NCBI GenBank assembly: GCA_000721375.1
Contig: JOGW01000004.1
Coordinates: 248,001-312,000 of the forward strand
Origin: Streptomyces sp. NRRL B-3428
Lineage (GTDB): Bacteria > Actinomycetota > Actinomycetes > Streptomycetales > Streptomycetaceae
Direction: 5' to 3'
DNA length: 64,000 nt
The translations under genes and the position numbers were made by a program. Positions 24,373 through 36,825 of the stretch are shown piece after piece. Within the stretch, counting starts at the first letter, position 1, and every line of letters starts with the position of its first letter. The notes under the pieces were generated by a model. That model made no database searches. It was not told the DNA's origin and saw only the letters and a list, made by a program, of their open reading frames with translations.

Positions 24373-25218
24373 TCAGCCACTCCCGACGATCGCCTCGGCG
24401 GCCTTGAGCGCATCGCCGACCGGGATCGCGAAGCCGATGCCTATGGATCCGCCGCTGTCCGGGTCGAGAGTGGCGATGGCCGTGTTGATCCCGATGACCT
24501 GCCCTGCGGTGTCGACCAGCGGACCGCCGGAGTTGCCCGGGTTGATGGAGGCATCGGTCTGCAGCGCGTTCTGATCGCCGTCGCCCAGGCTGACCTTGCG
24601 GTCGAGAGCACTGACGATGCCCGCGGTCACGGTGCCCGACAGACCGAGCGGTGAACCGATGGCGAGCACGGTGTCGCCCACCGAGGGCTCGGCGTCGGGG
24701 GCGAGCTTGGCAGGGGTGAGGCCCTGGGTGTTCTCCGGGCTGAGCACGGCGACGTCCAACGCCGGGTCGGTGCCGAGCACTTGGGCGGGCACCCGCCGTC
24801 CACTGCCGAGCACCACGACGACCTGCGGGCTCTCGCCCACGACATGGGCGTTGGTCAGCACGCGCCCTTCGCCGTCGAAGACGAACCCCGATCCCTGGCC
24901 GCCGGGCGCCTCTACGGAGAGCACGCTGGGGAGCACCTGGGCGGCCACGGCGTCCAGACCCGTCGTATCGCGTGATGCGCCCGCGGCGGGCGGCGCCGGA
25001 TCCTGCGCGCCGAAGCGTCCGGCCGCGTACCCGGCGCCCCCGCCCGCCAGCACAGCCGCGAGGACCGCGGCGAGCACGGGCCGCGGGCGGCGCTGCCGGG
25101 GCGGGGGCAGGGGCGCGGGTGCGCCGTACGGGGTTCCCGGGCTGTAGTACGGCTGCTGCGGCAGGTGCGATTGCGCCGGAATGTAGGCGGAGCCGGCCTG
25201 GTGGTAGGGGTCGGACAT
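24373..25218 (-). CDS. Membrane-anchored trypsin-like serine protease, HtrA-like without PDZ
   Basis: The 281-residue protein has a Pro/Tyr/Gln-rich cytoplasmic N-terminus (about 1-45), one membrane span (about 47-68) and an S1C protease domain outside. The triad is visible: His in LTNAHVVGE (about 125), Asp in DPALDVAVL (about 152) and Ser in NPGNSGGPLV (about 228). The C-terminal PDZ domain of HtrA/DegP is absent; the protein ends after the protease fold. ATG 25218 has AGGAGGA upstream. A role in envelope protein quality control is inferred. Confidence 0.88.
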   Translation of the reverse strand: MSDPYHQAGSAYIPAQSHLPQQPYYSPGTPYGAPAPLPPPRQRRPRPVLAAVLAAVLAGGGAGYAAGRFGAQDPAPPAAGASRDTTGLDAVAAQVLPSVLSVEAPGGQGSGFVFDGEGRVLTNAHVVGESPQVVVVLGSGRRVPAQVLGTDPALDVAVLSPENTQGLTPAKLAPDAEPSVGDTVLAIGSPLGLSGTVTAGIVSALDRKVSLGDGDQNALQTDASINPGNSGGPLVDTAGQVIGINTAIATLDPDSGGSIGIGFAIPVGDALKAAEAIVGSG

Positions 25219-25364
25219 GGCTCCTCCTACGCGTGGCCCAACTCTGCGAGCGTAGGCCCGCGTTGACGCATTGGACAGGAGGACGCCGCAGCGCCGGCGG
25301 AGGGTTCGCGACCGCTTCGTGCGCGCGCCACCCCTCCTGCGCGAGCGACCGCTGCGCACGCGAA

Positions 25365-25397
25365 CGGGCCCGGGAAGTCGACCGCTTCCCGGGCCCG
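25365..25397 (-). terminator. Terminator after the MFS exporter gene
   Basis: CGGGCCCGGGAAG and CTTCCCGGGCCCG form a perfect 13-bp stem with a 7-nt loop, 12 bp beyond the exporter gene's stop. Confidence 0.85.
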
Positions 25398-25408
25398 CAC
25401 ATGCCACG

Positions 25409-26965
25409 TCAGTGCTCGACGCCGTCTCCCAGCTTCTGCCCGCGCAGCAGGAACCAGGCCGCGACCGAGGCCGCGAGCAGTACCGCCGAACCGATACCGG
25501 CCGCCAGCCGCAGCCCGTCCACGAACGCGTCCTGGGCCGCGGTCAGCAGCGCCGCGCCCTGTTCGCCGGGCAGCGAGGCCGCCGACTCCACGGCGCCGCC
25601 CAGGGATTCACGTGCCGAACCGACGGATTCGGCGGACACCCCGGCCGGCGCCGAGAAGTCCCGGTAGACACCGGTCACGATCGAACCGAGCAGCGCGATA
25701 CCGAGCGCGGCACCCAGTTCGTACGCCGTCTCCGACACCGCGGAGGCCGCTCCGGCCTGCTCCTTGGGCACGCTGGAGAGGATCACGTCCGCCGTGACGG
25801 TGAACGCGAAACCGGCGCCGACACCGACGACCAGGAGCACCCCGCCGAGCATCGGATAGCCGGTGGTGCGGTCGAGCAGTGTGAGCACACCGAGAGCGCC
25901 ACCGACCGCGGCGAGTCCGCCGGCCACCACCACCCGTACCGAGAACCGGCGCGCGACCTGTCCGGCGATCAGACCGGCGACCACGGCGCCGATTGCGGCG
26001 GGCAGTTCGGCGAGACCCGCCTCCAAAGGCCGTCGCCCCTGCACGAGTTGCAGGAACTGCGACAGGAAGAACACCAGACCCGACAGGCCGAGGATCGTCA
26101 GCAGATCGGCCAGTACGGCGCCGGAGAAGCCCTTGTTGCGGAACAACTCGACGTTGAGCAGCGGCGATTCGAGCGTGCGCTGCCTGCGGACGAACCAGAT
26201 CAGCGCCGTGACACCGAGCACGGCAGAGCCGAGCACGTCGAGCCGGAACCCGTGCGCGGCCGCCTCCTTGATGGCGTACACGACGGAGACCATGCCGACG
26301 AGCGAGAGCACGACGGAGGCCAGATCCCACGGGCCGGGTGCCGGGTTCTTCGACTCGGGCAGCAGCTTGATGCCGACGAAGACCAGGACGGCCATCACGG
26401 GCAGGTTGATCAGGAAGACCGAGCCCCACCAGAAGTGTTCGAGCAGGAAGCCGCCGACCACGGGACCGACCGCGGCGCCGGCCGAGGCCATGGCGCCCCA
26501 GATACCGATGGCGAGGGAGCGTTCGCGCGGGTCGTGGAAGATGTTGCGGATCAGCGCCAGCGTCGAGGGCATGAGGGTGGCACCGGCGACACCGAGCAGG
26601 GCGCGGGCCAGGATCATCATCTCGGGGCTGGTGGCGTACGCGTTGAGCACCGACACCGCACCGAAGGCCACGGAGCCGATGAGCAGCAGCTTCTTGCGGC
26701 CGATGCGGTCACCGAGGCTGCCCATGGAGACCAGCAGACCGGCGATCACGAACGAGTAGACATCGCCCATCCACAGGAGCTGCGTGCCGCTCGGCCTCAG
26801 GTCCTCACTGATGTACGGGGTGGCCAGGCCGAGCACGGTGGCGTCGATGCCCACGAGCAGTACGGCGAGGGCCAGGACGGACATGGCCAGCCAGCGGCCG
26901 GGGTGCGGTGCGGGCTGAAGCGTGGCCGCCTTCTCGGCCGATATCTGAGGTCCGGTGGTGGTCAT
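25409..26965 (-). CDS. MFS drug exporter, 14-span DHA2 (EmrB/QacA) type
   Basis: The 518-residue protein has about 14 spans. LGDRIGRKKLLLIGS after span 2 is MFS motif A, and the span-5 region GPVVGGFLLEHFWWGSVFLINLP fits motif C of proton-driven exporters. A long Glu/Ser/Gly-rich loop near the end precedes the last span. Such pumps export drugs or dyes in exchange for protons. It lies 2 bp downstream of the TetR regulator gene in the same direction, so the two are co-transcribed and the regulator probably controls both. Confidence 0.9.
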   Translation of the reverse strand: MTTTGPQISAEKAATLQPAPHPGRWLAMSVLALAVLLVGIDATVLGLATPYISEDLRPSGTQLLWMGDVYSFVIAGLLVSMGSLGDRIGRKKLLLIGSVAFGAVSVLNAYATSPEMMILARALLGVAGATLMPSTLALIRNIFHDPRERSLAIGIWGAMASAGAAVGPVVGGFLLEHFWWGSVFLINLPVMAVLVFVGIKLLPESKNPAPGPWDLASVVLSLVGMVSVVYAIKEAAAHGFRLDVLGSAVLGVTALIWFVRRQRTLESPLLNVELFRNKGFSGAVLADLLTILGLSGLVFFLSQFLQLVQGRRPLEAGLAELPAAIGAVVAGLIAGQVARRFSVRVVVAGGLAAVGGALGVLTLLDRTTGYPMLGGVLLVVGVGAGFAFTVTADVILSSVPKEQAGAASAVSETAYELGAALGIALLGSIVTGVYRDFSAPAGVSAESVGSARESLGGAVESAASLPGEQGAALLTAAQDAFVDGLRLAAGIGSAVLLAASVAAWFLLRGQKLGDGVEH

Positions 26966-26967
26966 GG

Positions 26968-27513
26968 TTATGCACTCCGTCGTACGCCGCCGAGCAGCAG
27001 CTCGACGATCATGAACTGGAAATCCTTGGCGGCGACCCGGCCGTCCTGCACGGACCAGGCGCCGGAGCCGACGAGGCCGTAGAGGGCCTCGGTCAGCCAC
27101 ACGGGAGAGAGGTCGATCCGGAACTCACCGGCTTCCTGTCCGCGACGGAACAGGGCGGTGATGCGGTCGTCGATCCGGTTCCAGCCGTCGTTCATCCCGT
27201 CGCCCTCGAACAGCTGGTTCTCGGTGACGAGGAAGGCCAGGAAACCGGCCACGGGTTCGACCTCGGCGACGAGCCGGCGCACCGCGTCGCTCGCCGGTCC
27301 CTCGTCGAGCCGTGCGGCGTCGAGAGCGGTCTCGAGCTGGGCGATCCCCATCGCTTCGAGGGCTCTGATCAGCGCGTCCCGTCCCGCGAACTGCCGGTGC
27401 AGCGTGGCACGGCTGATCCCGGCCGCTTTGGCCACCTCGTCCATCGTGGAGGTGGCCTTGCGGGTGAGGAGGGCGGCGGCGGCCCTGAGGATGTGTTCGC
27501 GGTCGACTGCCAT
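26968..27513 (-). CDS. TetR-family transcriptional regulator
   Basis: The 181-residue protein has an N-terminal helix-turn-helix (MDEVAKAAGISRATLHRQFAGRDALI, about 24-49) and a helical ligand-binding C-terminus. ATG 27513 is chosen because the N-terminal helix starts right after it. A perfect inverted repeat TGAGACA-TCCT-TGTCTCA 20 bp upstream is the likely operator, implying autoregulation together with the downstream exporter. The inducer is unknown. Confidence 0.9.
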   Translation of the reverse strand: MAVDREHILRAAAALLTRKATSTMDEVAKAAGISRATLHRQFAGRDALIRALEAMGIAQLETALDAARLDEGPASDAVRRLVAEVEPVAGFLAFLVTENQLFEGDGMNDGWNRIDDRITALFRRGQEAGEFRIDLSPVWLTEALYGLVGSGAWSVQDGRVAAKDFQFMIVELLLGGVRRSA

Positions 27514-27532
27514 GAGACGACCATACCCCACA

Positions 27533-27550
27533 TGAGACATCCTTGTCTCA
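27533..27550. promoter_or_regulatory. Palindromic operator of the TetR-MFS operon
   Basis: TGAGACA and TGTCTCA are exact inverted arms around TCCT. A TATGGT -10-like element follows about 18 bp downstream in minus-strand sense, so bound repressor would overlap the promoter. A further partial half-site, ATGAGACG, sits at the start codon. Confidence 0.75.
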
Positions 27551-27575
27551 TTCTGTACGTGGAGGTCTCTGCCGA

Positions 27576-27656
27576 AGGCGGCAGGCGGCAGGCGGCAGGC
27601 GGCAGGCGGCAGGCGGCAGGCGGCAGGCGGCAGGCGGCAGGCGGCAGGCGGCAGGC
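27576..27656. repeat. Heptanucleotide microsatellite, 11.6 perfect copies of AGGCGGC
   Basis: Eleven exact AGGCGGC units plus AGGC run for 81 bp in the gap between the argH terminator and the TetR promoter region. It is noncoding on both sides. A repeat this perfect is expected to vary in copy number. Confidence 0.97.
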
Positions 27657-27661
27657 AACGC

Positions 27662-27698
27662 AAAAGGGCCCGGCCGCCTCGACGGCGACCGGGCCCTT
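27662..27698 (-). terminator. argH terminator
   Basis: AAGGGCCCGG and CCGGGCCCTT form a 10-bp stem, extended by inner pairs, followed on the minus strand by TTT. It starts 15 bp after the argH stop. Confidence 0.85.
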
Positions 27699-27712
27699 CC
27701 TCCGCGTACGAA

Positions 27713-29209
<1,497 letters not shown>

Positions 29210-29229
29210 TTACGTCCGGCGGGCGCCGG

Positions 29230-30689
<1,460 letters not shown>

Positions 30690-30700
30690 CCGGCCCTCCC

Positions 30701-30720
30701 TGCCGCTGTGCACAGCGGCA
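30701..30720. other. Perfect 20-bp palindrome between argR and argG
   Basis: TGCCGCTGTGCACAGCGGCA is its own complement. It may be a second terminator hairpin for argR or an operator upstream of the argG promoter. Confidence 0.6.
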
Positions 30721-30741
30721 CCCGCGGAGCGGCACACGAGA

Positions 30742-30776
30742 ACGGCCGGTCCGCGGGAACCCCGCAGACCGGCCGT
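30742..30776 (-). terminator. argR terminator
   Basis: ACGGCCGGTC...GACCGGCCGT, with inner GCGGG/CCCGC, forms a stem of about 15 bp with one mismatch, 15 bp beyond the argR stop. It ends the argCJBDR transcript. Confidence 0.85.
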
Positions 30777-30790
30777 AGCCACAAAGAAAC

Positions 30791-31324
30791 TCAGCCGCGC
30801 TGAGCCAGCTTCAAAAGGTGATCGGCCAACGCCTGCCCACCGGACGGATCCCGGCAGATCAGCATCAACGTGTCGTCCCCGGCGATCGTCCCGAGAATCG
30901 GATGCAGCTCGGCCTGGTCGATCGCCGAGGCCAGGAACTGGGCCGCGCCCGGCGGCGTGCGCAGGACGACCAGATTCGCCGAGGCCTCCGCGGAGATCAG
31001 CAGCTCGCCCGCGAGGCGACGCATCCGCTCCTCCTTGGCGGACTCGCCGAGGGGGGCCTGCGGCGTACGGAAGCCGCCCTCGCTCGGGACCGCATAGATC
31101 AGCTCACCACCGGTGTTGCGGATCTTCACCGCGCCCAGCTCGTCGAGGTCGCGCGAGAGCGTCGCCTGCGTGACGGTCAGACCGTCGTCCGCGAGCAGCT
31201 TCGCCAACTGGCTCTGCGAGCGCACCGGCTGCCGGTTGAGAATGTCCACGATCCGCCGGTGCCGCGCGGTACGCGTTTGCGGTACGGATGGCCCGCCCTG
31301 GTCGTTGCCCTGCGCCTGGCTCAT
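30791..31324 (-). CDS. argR: Arginine repressor
   Basis: The 177-residue protein has an N-terminal winged helix ([21 protein letters not shown]...[13 protein letters not shown]) and a C-terminal hexamerisation and arginine-binding domain with the acidic [10 protein letters not shown] motif. With arginine bound it represses arg promoters through ARG boxes; candidate boxes are present before argC and argG. The start lies 7 bp after the argD stop. The N-terminal 20 residues are a variable, Gln/Gly-rich extension. Confidence 0.95.
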   Translation of the reverse strand: MSQAQGNDQGGPSVPQTRTARHRRIVDILNRQPVRSQSQLAKLLADDGLTVTQATLSRDLDELGAVKIRNTGGELIYAVPSEGGFRTPQAPLGESAKEERMRRLAGELLISAEASANLVVLRTPPGAAQFLASAIDQAELHPILGTIAGDDTLMLICRDPSGGQALADHLLKLAQRG

Positions 31325-31331
31325 CGTCGTC

Positions 31332-32522
31332 TCATTCTCCGCGTCCGTTTTCCGCAGCGTCGAGGATGCCGGGCAGGGCCTGGAGGAACGATTCCACCTC
31401 GGCGTCGCCGATGGTGAGCGCCGGCATCAGGCGGACCACATCGGGGGCCGGTGCGTTCACCAGGAACCCGGCGTCCTGAGCCGCCTGCTGCACCTGGGGC
31501 GCGAGCGGCTCGGTGAGCACCATACCCAGCAGCAGCCCCGCACCCCGGACATGGCTGACGAGCGTATGTCCGGAATTCTCGATTCCGTCGATGAGCTTGG
31601 CGCTCTTCGCCTTCACGTTGTCGAGCAGGCCGTCCGCCTCGATGGTTTCGAGTACGGCGAGTCCCGCGGCGCAGGCGACCGGGTTGCCGCCGAAGGTCGT
31701 GCCGTGGTGACCGGGCTGCAGCAGATCGGCCGCAGCGCCGAACGCGACGGTCGCGCCGAGCGGCAGACCGCCGCCGAGTCCCTTGGCGAGCGTGATCACA
31801 TCGGGCTCGACGCCCTCGTGCGCGAGGTACTCGAACCACTGCCCGGTCCGCCCGATCCCGGTCTGCACCTCGTCGAGCACGAGCAGCGTGCCGGTGGCGC
31901 GGGTGATGTCCCGTGCGGCCTTCAGATAGCCGGCCGGCGGGACGACCACACCGTTCTCGCCCTGGATCGGCTCGATGATGACGAAGGCCGTGTCGGTCGT
32001 CACGGCCGCACGCAGCGCCTCGACGTCCCCGTACGGGACATGCGTGACGTCGCCGGGCAGGGGCGTGAACGGCGCCTGCTTGGCGGGCTGTCCGGTGAGC
32101 GCGAGCGCCCCCATGGTCCGGCCGTGGAAACCGCCGTCGGTCGCGACCATGTGGCTGCGTCCGGTGAGCCGGCCGAGCTTGAAGGCCGCCTCGTTCGCCT
32201 CCGTACCGGAGTTGCAGAAGAAGACCTTGCCCTCGCGGCCGAAGCAGCGCAGAAGGTGCTCGGCGAGCGCGACCGTCGGTTCGGCGATGAAGAAGTTGGA
32301 GATCTGGCCGAGGGTCGCGACCTGGTCGCTGACCGCGCGGACGACCGCGGGGTGGGCGTGGCCAAGGGCGTTCACGGCGATCCCGCCGATGAAGTCCAGG
32401 TACTCGTTGCCGTCGGCGTCCCAGACCTTGAGGCCTTCGCCGCGGGCGAGGGTCATGCGCGGGCCGCCGTAGTTGTTCATCATCGCGGCCTGCCAGCGGG
32501 CGGCGAACTCGGCGTTGCTCAT
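31332..32522 (-). CDS. argD: Acetylornithine aminotransferase
   Basis: The 396-residue class III PLP aminotransferase shows [16 protein letters not shown] (phosphate binding), [13 protein letters not shown] (Asp contacting the PLP ring) and [14 protein letters not shown] with the Schiff-base lysine. It converts N-acetylglutamate semialdehyde to N-acetylornithine using glutamate. ATG 32522 overlaps the argB TGA as ATGA, giving coupled translation. Length is typical. Confidence 0.96.
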   Translation of the reverse strand: MSNAEFAARWQAAMMNNYGGPRMTLARGEGLKVWDADGNEYLDFIGGIAVNALGHAHPAVVRAVSDQVATLGQISNFFIAEPTVALAEHLLRCFGREGKVFFCNSGTEANEAAFKLGRLTGRSHMVATDGGFHGRTMGALALTGQPAKQAPFTPLPGDVTHVPYGDVEALRAAVTTDTAFVIIEPIQGENGVVVPPAGYLKAARDITRATGTLLVLDEVQTGIGRTGQWFEYLAHEGVEPDVITLAKGLGGGLPLGATVAFGAAADLLQPGHHGTTFGGNPVACAAGLAVLETIEADGLLDNVKAKSAKLIDGIENSGHTLVSHVRGAGLLLGMVLTEPLAPQVQQAAQDAGFLVNAPAPDVVRLMPALTIGDAEVESFLQALPGILDAAENGRGE

Positions 32523-33436
32523 GACACATCCCCCTCGTTGTCGTCCGGCACGACCATCGTGCCGATGCCTTCGTCGGTGAAGATCTCCAGCAGGATGGAG
32601 TGCGGTACGCGGCCGTCGATCACACGCGCGGTGTGCACCCCGTTGCGTACGGCGTGAAGACAGCCCTCCATCTTGGGCACCATGCCGCTCGCCAACTCCG
32701 GCAGGAGTTTTTCCAGTTCGGTGGCGGTGAGTTTGCTGATGACCTCGTCGGAGTTCGGCCAGTCCTCGTAGAGGCCCTCGACGTCGGTCAGGACCATCAG
32801 GGTTTCGGCATCCAGCGCAGCAGCGAGTGCCGCAGCCGCCGTATCAGCATTGACGTTGTAGACATGGCCCCCCTCAGAAGGGTCCTGGGAGCGGGCGATC
32901 GAGGAGACGACCGGGATACGGCCGTCGGCGAGCAGGGCTTCGATGGCACCGGTGTCGATCTCGGTGATCTCGCCGACCCGGCCGATGTCGACCAACTCGC
33001 CGTCCACACGCGGCTGATGCTTGGTCGCGGACATGGTGTGCGCGTCCTCGCCGGTGATGCCGATGGCGAGCGGTCCGTGCTGGTTGAGCAGCCCGACGAG
33101 CTCACGCTGCACCTGGCCGGCCAGAACCATCCGTACGACGTCCATGGCGTCCTCGGTCGTGACCCTGAGGCCCGCCTTGAACTCGCTGACGATCCCGTGC
33201 CGGTCGAGTGCCTTGCTGATCTGCGGACCGCCACCGTGCACGACGACGGGCTTGAGACCGGCGTGGTGCAGGAAGACCACGTCCTGCGCGAAGGCGGCCT
33301 TCAACTCCTCGTCCACCATGGCGTTTCCGCCGAACTTGATGACGACGGTCTTGCCCTGGTGCCGGGTCAGCCAGGGCAGCGCCTCGATGAGGGTCTGCGC
33401 CTTGGGCAACGCGGTGTGCTTCCTGGTCTGGCTCAT
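32519..33436 (-). CDS. argB: Acetylglutamate kinase
   Basis: The 305-residue amino-acid kinase has VIKFGGNAM, the glycine-rich [10 protein letters not shown] and [12 protein letters not shown] for ATP and substrate binding. The basic N-terminal helix ([16 protein letters not shown]) is typical of the arginine-inhibited hexameric form, so end-product feedback is likely. ATG 33436 overlaps the argJ stop as ATGA. It phosphorylates N-acetylglutamate, the committed step. Confidence 0.96.
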   Translation of the reverse strand: MSQTRKHTALPKAQTLIEALPWLTRHQGKTVVIKFGGNAMVDEELKAAFAQDVVFLHHAGLKPVVVHGGGPQISKALDRHGIVSEFKAGLRVTTEDAMDVVRMVLAGQVQRELVGLLNQHGPLAIGITGEDAHTMSATKHQPRVDGELVDIGRVGEITEIDTGAIEALLADGRIPVVSSIARSQDPSEGGHVYNVNADTAAAALAAALDAETLMVLTDVEGLYEDWPNSDEVISKLTATELEKLLPELASGMVPKMEGCLHAVRNGVHTARVIDGRVPHSILLEIFTDEGIGTMVVPDDNEGDVS

Positions 33437-34587
33437 GAGGAGTACGCGCTGTTCTCGTGGACGTAATCGGCGGTCAGGTCGTTGGTCCAGATCGTGGCCG
33501 TCTCGGAGCCCGCGGCCAGGTCGGCGACGATGTGCACCTCGCGGTAGCGCATGTCGACGTTGTCCCGGTCCTCTCCGACGCCGCCGTTCTTGCAGACCCA
33601 GACGCCGTTGATGGCGACGTTCAGCTGGTTCGGGTCGAAGGCGGCCTTGGTCGTGCCGATCGCCGAGAGGACCCGGCCCCAGTTGGGGTCCTCGCCGTGG
33701 ATGGCGCACTTGAGGAGGTTGTTACGGGCGATGGAACGGCCGACCTCGACCGCGTCCTCTTCGCTCGCCGCATTGACGACCTCGACCTTGATGTCCTTGC
33801 TGGCGCCCTCGGCGTCGCGGATCAGCTGCTGTCCGAGGTCGTCGCAGACCTCCCGTACGGCTGCCGCGAACTCCGTGTACTCCGGGGTGACTTCGGCCGC
33901 ACCGGACGCGAGCAGCAGCACCGTGTCGTTGGTCGACATACAGCCGTCGGAGTCGACCCGGTCGAAGGTCAGCCGGGTGGCGTCCCGCAGGGCCTTGTCC
34001 AGTACGTCGCTGTCGAGCGCCGCATCGGTCGTGAGGACGACGAGCATGGTGGCGAGCCCAGGCGCGAGCATCCCGGCGCCCTTCGCCATCCCGCCGACCG
34101 TCCACTCACCCTTGCTGACGACAGCCGTCTTGTGGACGCTGTCGGTGGTCTTGATGGCGATGGCGGCCTTCTCGCCGCCGTGCTCGGAGAGCTGCGTCGC
34201 GACCTCTTCGACTCCGGGGAGCAGCTTGTCCATCGGCAGCGTCACGCCGATCAGACCGGTCGAGCAGACCGCGACCTCGCCCGCGTCGACCCCCTCGAGC
34301 ACCTCGGCCACCTTCTCGGCGGTGGCGTGGGTGTCCTGGAAGCCCTTGGGCCCCGTACAGGCGTTGGCGCCACCGGAGTTGAGGACGACCGCGGACACGA
34401 TGCCGCTCTTGAGCACCTGCTCGGACCACAGGACCGGGGCGGCCTTGACACGGTTGGAGGTGAAGACGCCGGCGGCGGCCTGGCGGGGGCCGCGGTTGAC
34501 GACGAGGGCCAGGTCGGGGTTCCCGTTCTCCTTGATCCCGGCGGCGATACCCGCGGCCTGGAATCCCTTGGCTGCCGTCACACTCAC
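33433..34587 (-). CDS. argJ: Glutamate N-acetyltransferase / ornithine acetyltransferase
   Basis: The 384-residue Ntn-type enzyme carries the self-cleavage site in [15 protein letters not shown], where the chain splits between Ala and Thr to form alpha and beta subunits with Thr as nucleophile. It moves acetyl from N-acetylornithine to glutamate, recycling the acetyl group, and may also use acetyl-CoA. It overlaps argB by 4 bp; 88 bp separate it from argC. Confidence 0.95.
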   Translation of the reverse strand: MSVTAAKGFQAAGIAAGIKENGNPDLALVVNRGPRQAAAGVFTSNRVKAAPVLWSEQVLKSGIVSAVVLNSGGANACTGPKGFQDTHATAEKVAEVLEGVDAGEVAVCSTGLIGVTLPMDKLLPGVEEVATQLSEHGGEKAAIAIKTTDSVHKTAVVSKGEWTVGGMAKGAGMLAPGLATMLVVLTTDAALDSDVLDKALRDATRLTFDRVDSDGCMSTNDTVLLLASGAAEVTPEYTEFAAAVREVCDDLGQQLIRDAEGASKDIKVEVVNAASEEDAVEVGRSIARNNLLKCAIHGEDPNWGRVLSAIGTTKAAFDPNQLNVAINGVWVCKNGGVGEDRDNVDMRYREVHIVADLAAGSETATIWTNDLTADYVHENSAYSS

Positions 34588-34675
34588 TGTGTCTCCCTGT
34601 TCGCTTCTCCGCCCGCGCAGCGCAGAGGCGCGAGTTTCGTGGTCGTCTGCGGCCCGGCGGCTGCGCGTGCGTCGC

Positions 34676-35769
<1,094 letters not shown>

Positions 35770-35892
35770 GCCCCCGGCCCCCGGGTCGTAGGCCGGGGCA
35801 GCTGCCCGCATGATCGGATCGGTTCGCTGCGGTAGGGAATCGGCGGGGTGGCCGCTGCCAGGGTTGAAGTCGAAAGAGCACAAGGAGTCCTC

Positions 35893-36762
35893 GTGATCTC
35901 AGCACTCAACCGGCTCGTCGACCTCGTCGAGGAGCATCTGGAGCAGGAGCCCGACGTCCGGGTGGTCGCGGCCGCGGCCGGTACCACCGAGTACCACCTG
36001 CGCCGGATGTTCTCGTCGCTGGCCGGCATGCCGCTGTCGGAGTACGTACGGCGGCGCCGTATGACCGTGGCCGCCGCCGATGTCATCCGCGGCGACTCGG
36101 ATCTGCTGAGCATCGCGGTGCGGCACGGATACGGGTCGAGTGAGGCGTTCGGGCGTGCGTTCCGCGCGGTGCACGGCGCGGGACCCGGTGACGTACGCCG
36201 CGACGGAGGCCCCTTGCGCACACAACCGCAGCTCAGGTTCCGCCTGACCGTCGAAGGGAGCGTCCCCATGGACACCCGCCTCGTCAACCGGCCCGCGTTC
36301 CGCCTGGTCGGCCATGCCGCCCGGGTCCCGCTCATCCACCAGGGCATCAACCCGCACATCCAGGAGCACATCGCCGCGCTGCCCCCTGAGGAGCACGTAC
36401 GCCTGAAGGCCCTCAGCACCACCGAACCCCCTGGTCTGCTGCAGGTCAGCGACGACGTCGACCCCGACGGCCGGGAGGGCACCGAGCTGACGTATCTGCA
36501 CGGCGTCGCCCTTGCCGCGGACACCGCGCAGCCGGACGACCTCGACACCATCGAGGTGCCTGAGGGCATGTGGGCGGTGTTCCGCACCAGCGGCCCGCAC
36601 CCGCAGACCCTGCAGTCGACCTGGGCGGCGACCGCGACCGAGTGGTTCCCGTCCAACCCGTGGCGCCTGCGCCCGGGCCCGTCGATCGTCGCGATCCTGG
36701 ACCGCGCGGCGGACTTCAGCAGTGCTACCTGTGAGTTGTGGCTGCCGGTCGAGCCTGCCTGA
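35893..36762 (+). CDS. AraC-family regulator with GyrI-like effector domain
   Basis: The 289-residue protein has two helix-turn-helix motifs in the first 100 residues (RVVAAAAGTTEYHLRRMFSSLAG and LLSIAVRHGYGSSEAFGRAFRAVHGAGP). From about residue 120 a GyrI-like/Rob C-terminal-type domain follows (FRLVGHAARVPLI ... VPEGMWAVFRTSGPHP ... RPGPSIVAILD), which usually binds small or cationic molecules. GTG 35893 has AAGGAG upstream. It stands alone, and the target genes are unknown. Confidence 0.9.
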   Translation: MISALNRLVDLVEEHLEQEPDVRVVAAAAGTTEYHLRRMFSSLAGMPLSEYVRRRRMTVAAADVIRGDSDLLSIAVRHGYGSSEAFGRAFRAVHGAGPGDVRRDGGPLRTQPQLRFRLTVEGSVPMDTRLVNRPAFRLVGHAARVPLIHQGINPHIQEHIAALPPEEHVRLKALSTTEPPGLLQVSDDVDPDGREGTELTYLHGVALAADTAQPDDLDTIEVPEGMWAVFRTSGPHPQTLQSTWAATATEWFPSNPWRLRPGPSIVAILDRAADFSSATCELWLPVEPA

Positions 36763-36825
36763 GCGGCGGACCCGTTGATCCTCGCGCCGCATCGACGTCC
36801 ACCTCCGGGCGAACCGGCGGACCAC

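Noticed and set aside
27576..27656. CRISPR-like or coding repeat (LPPAACR)
   Set aside because: There are no spacers, the unit is only 7 bp, and the frame has no start or ribosome site.
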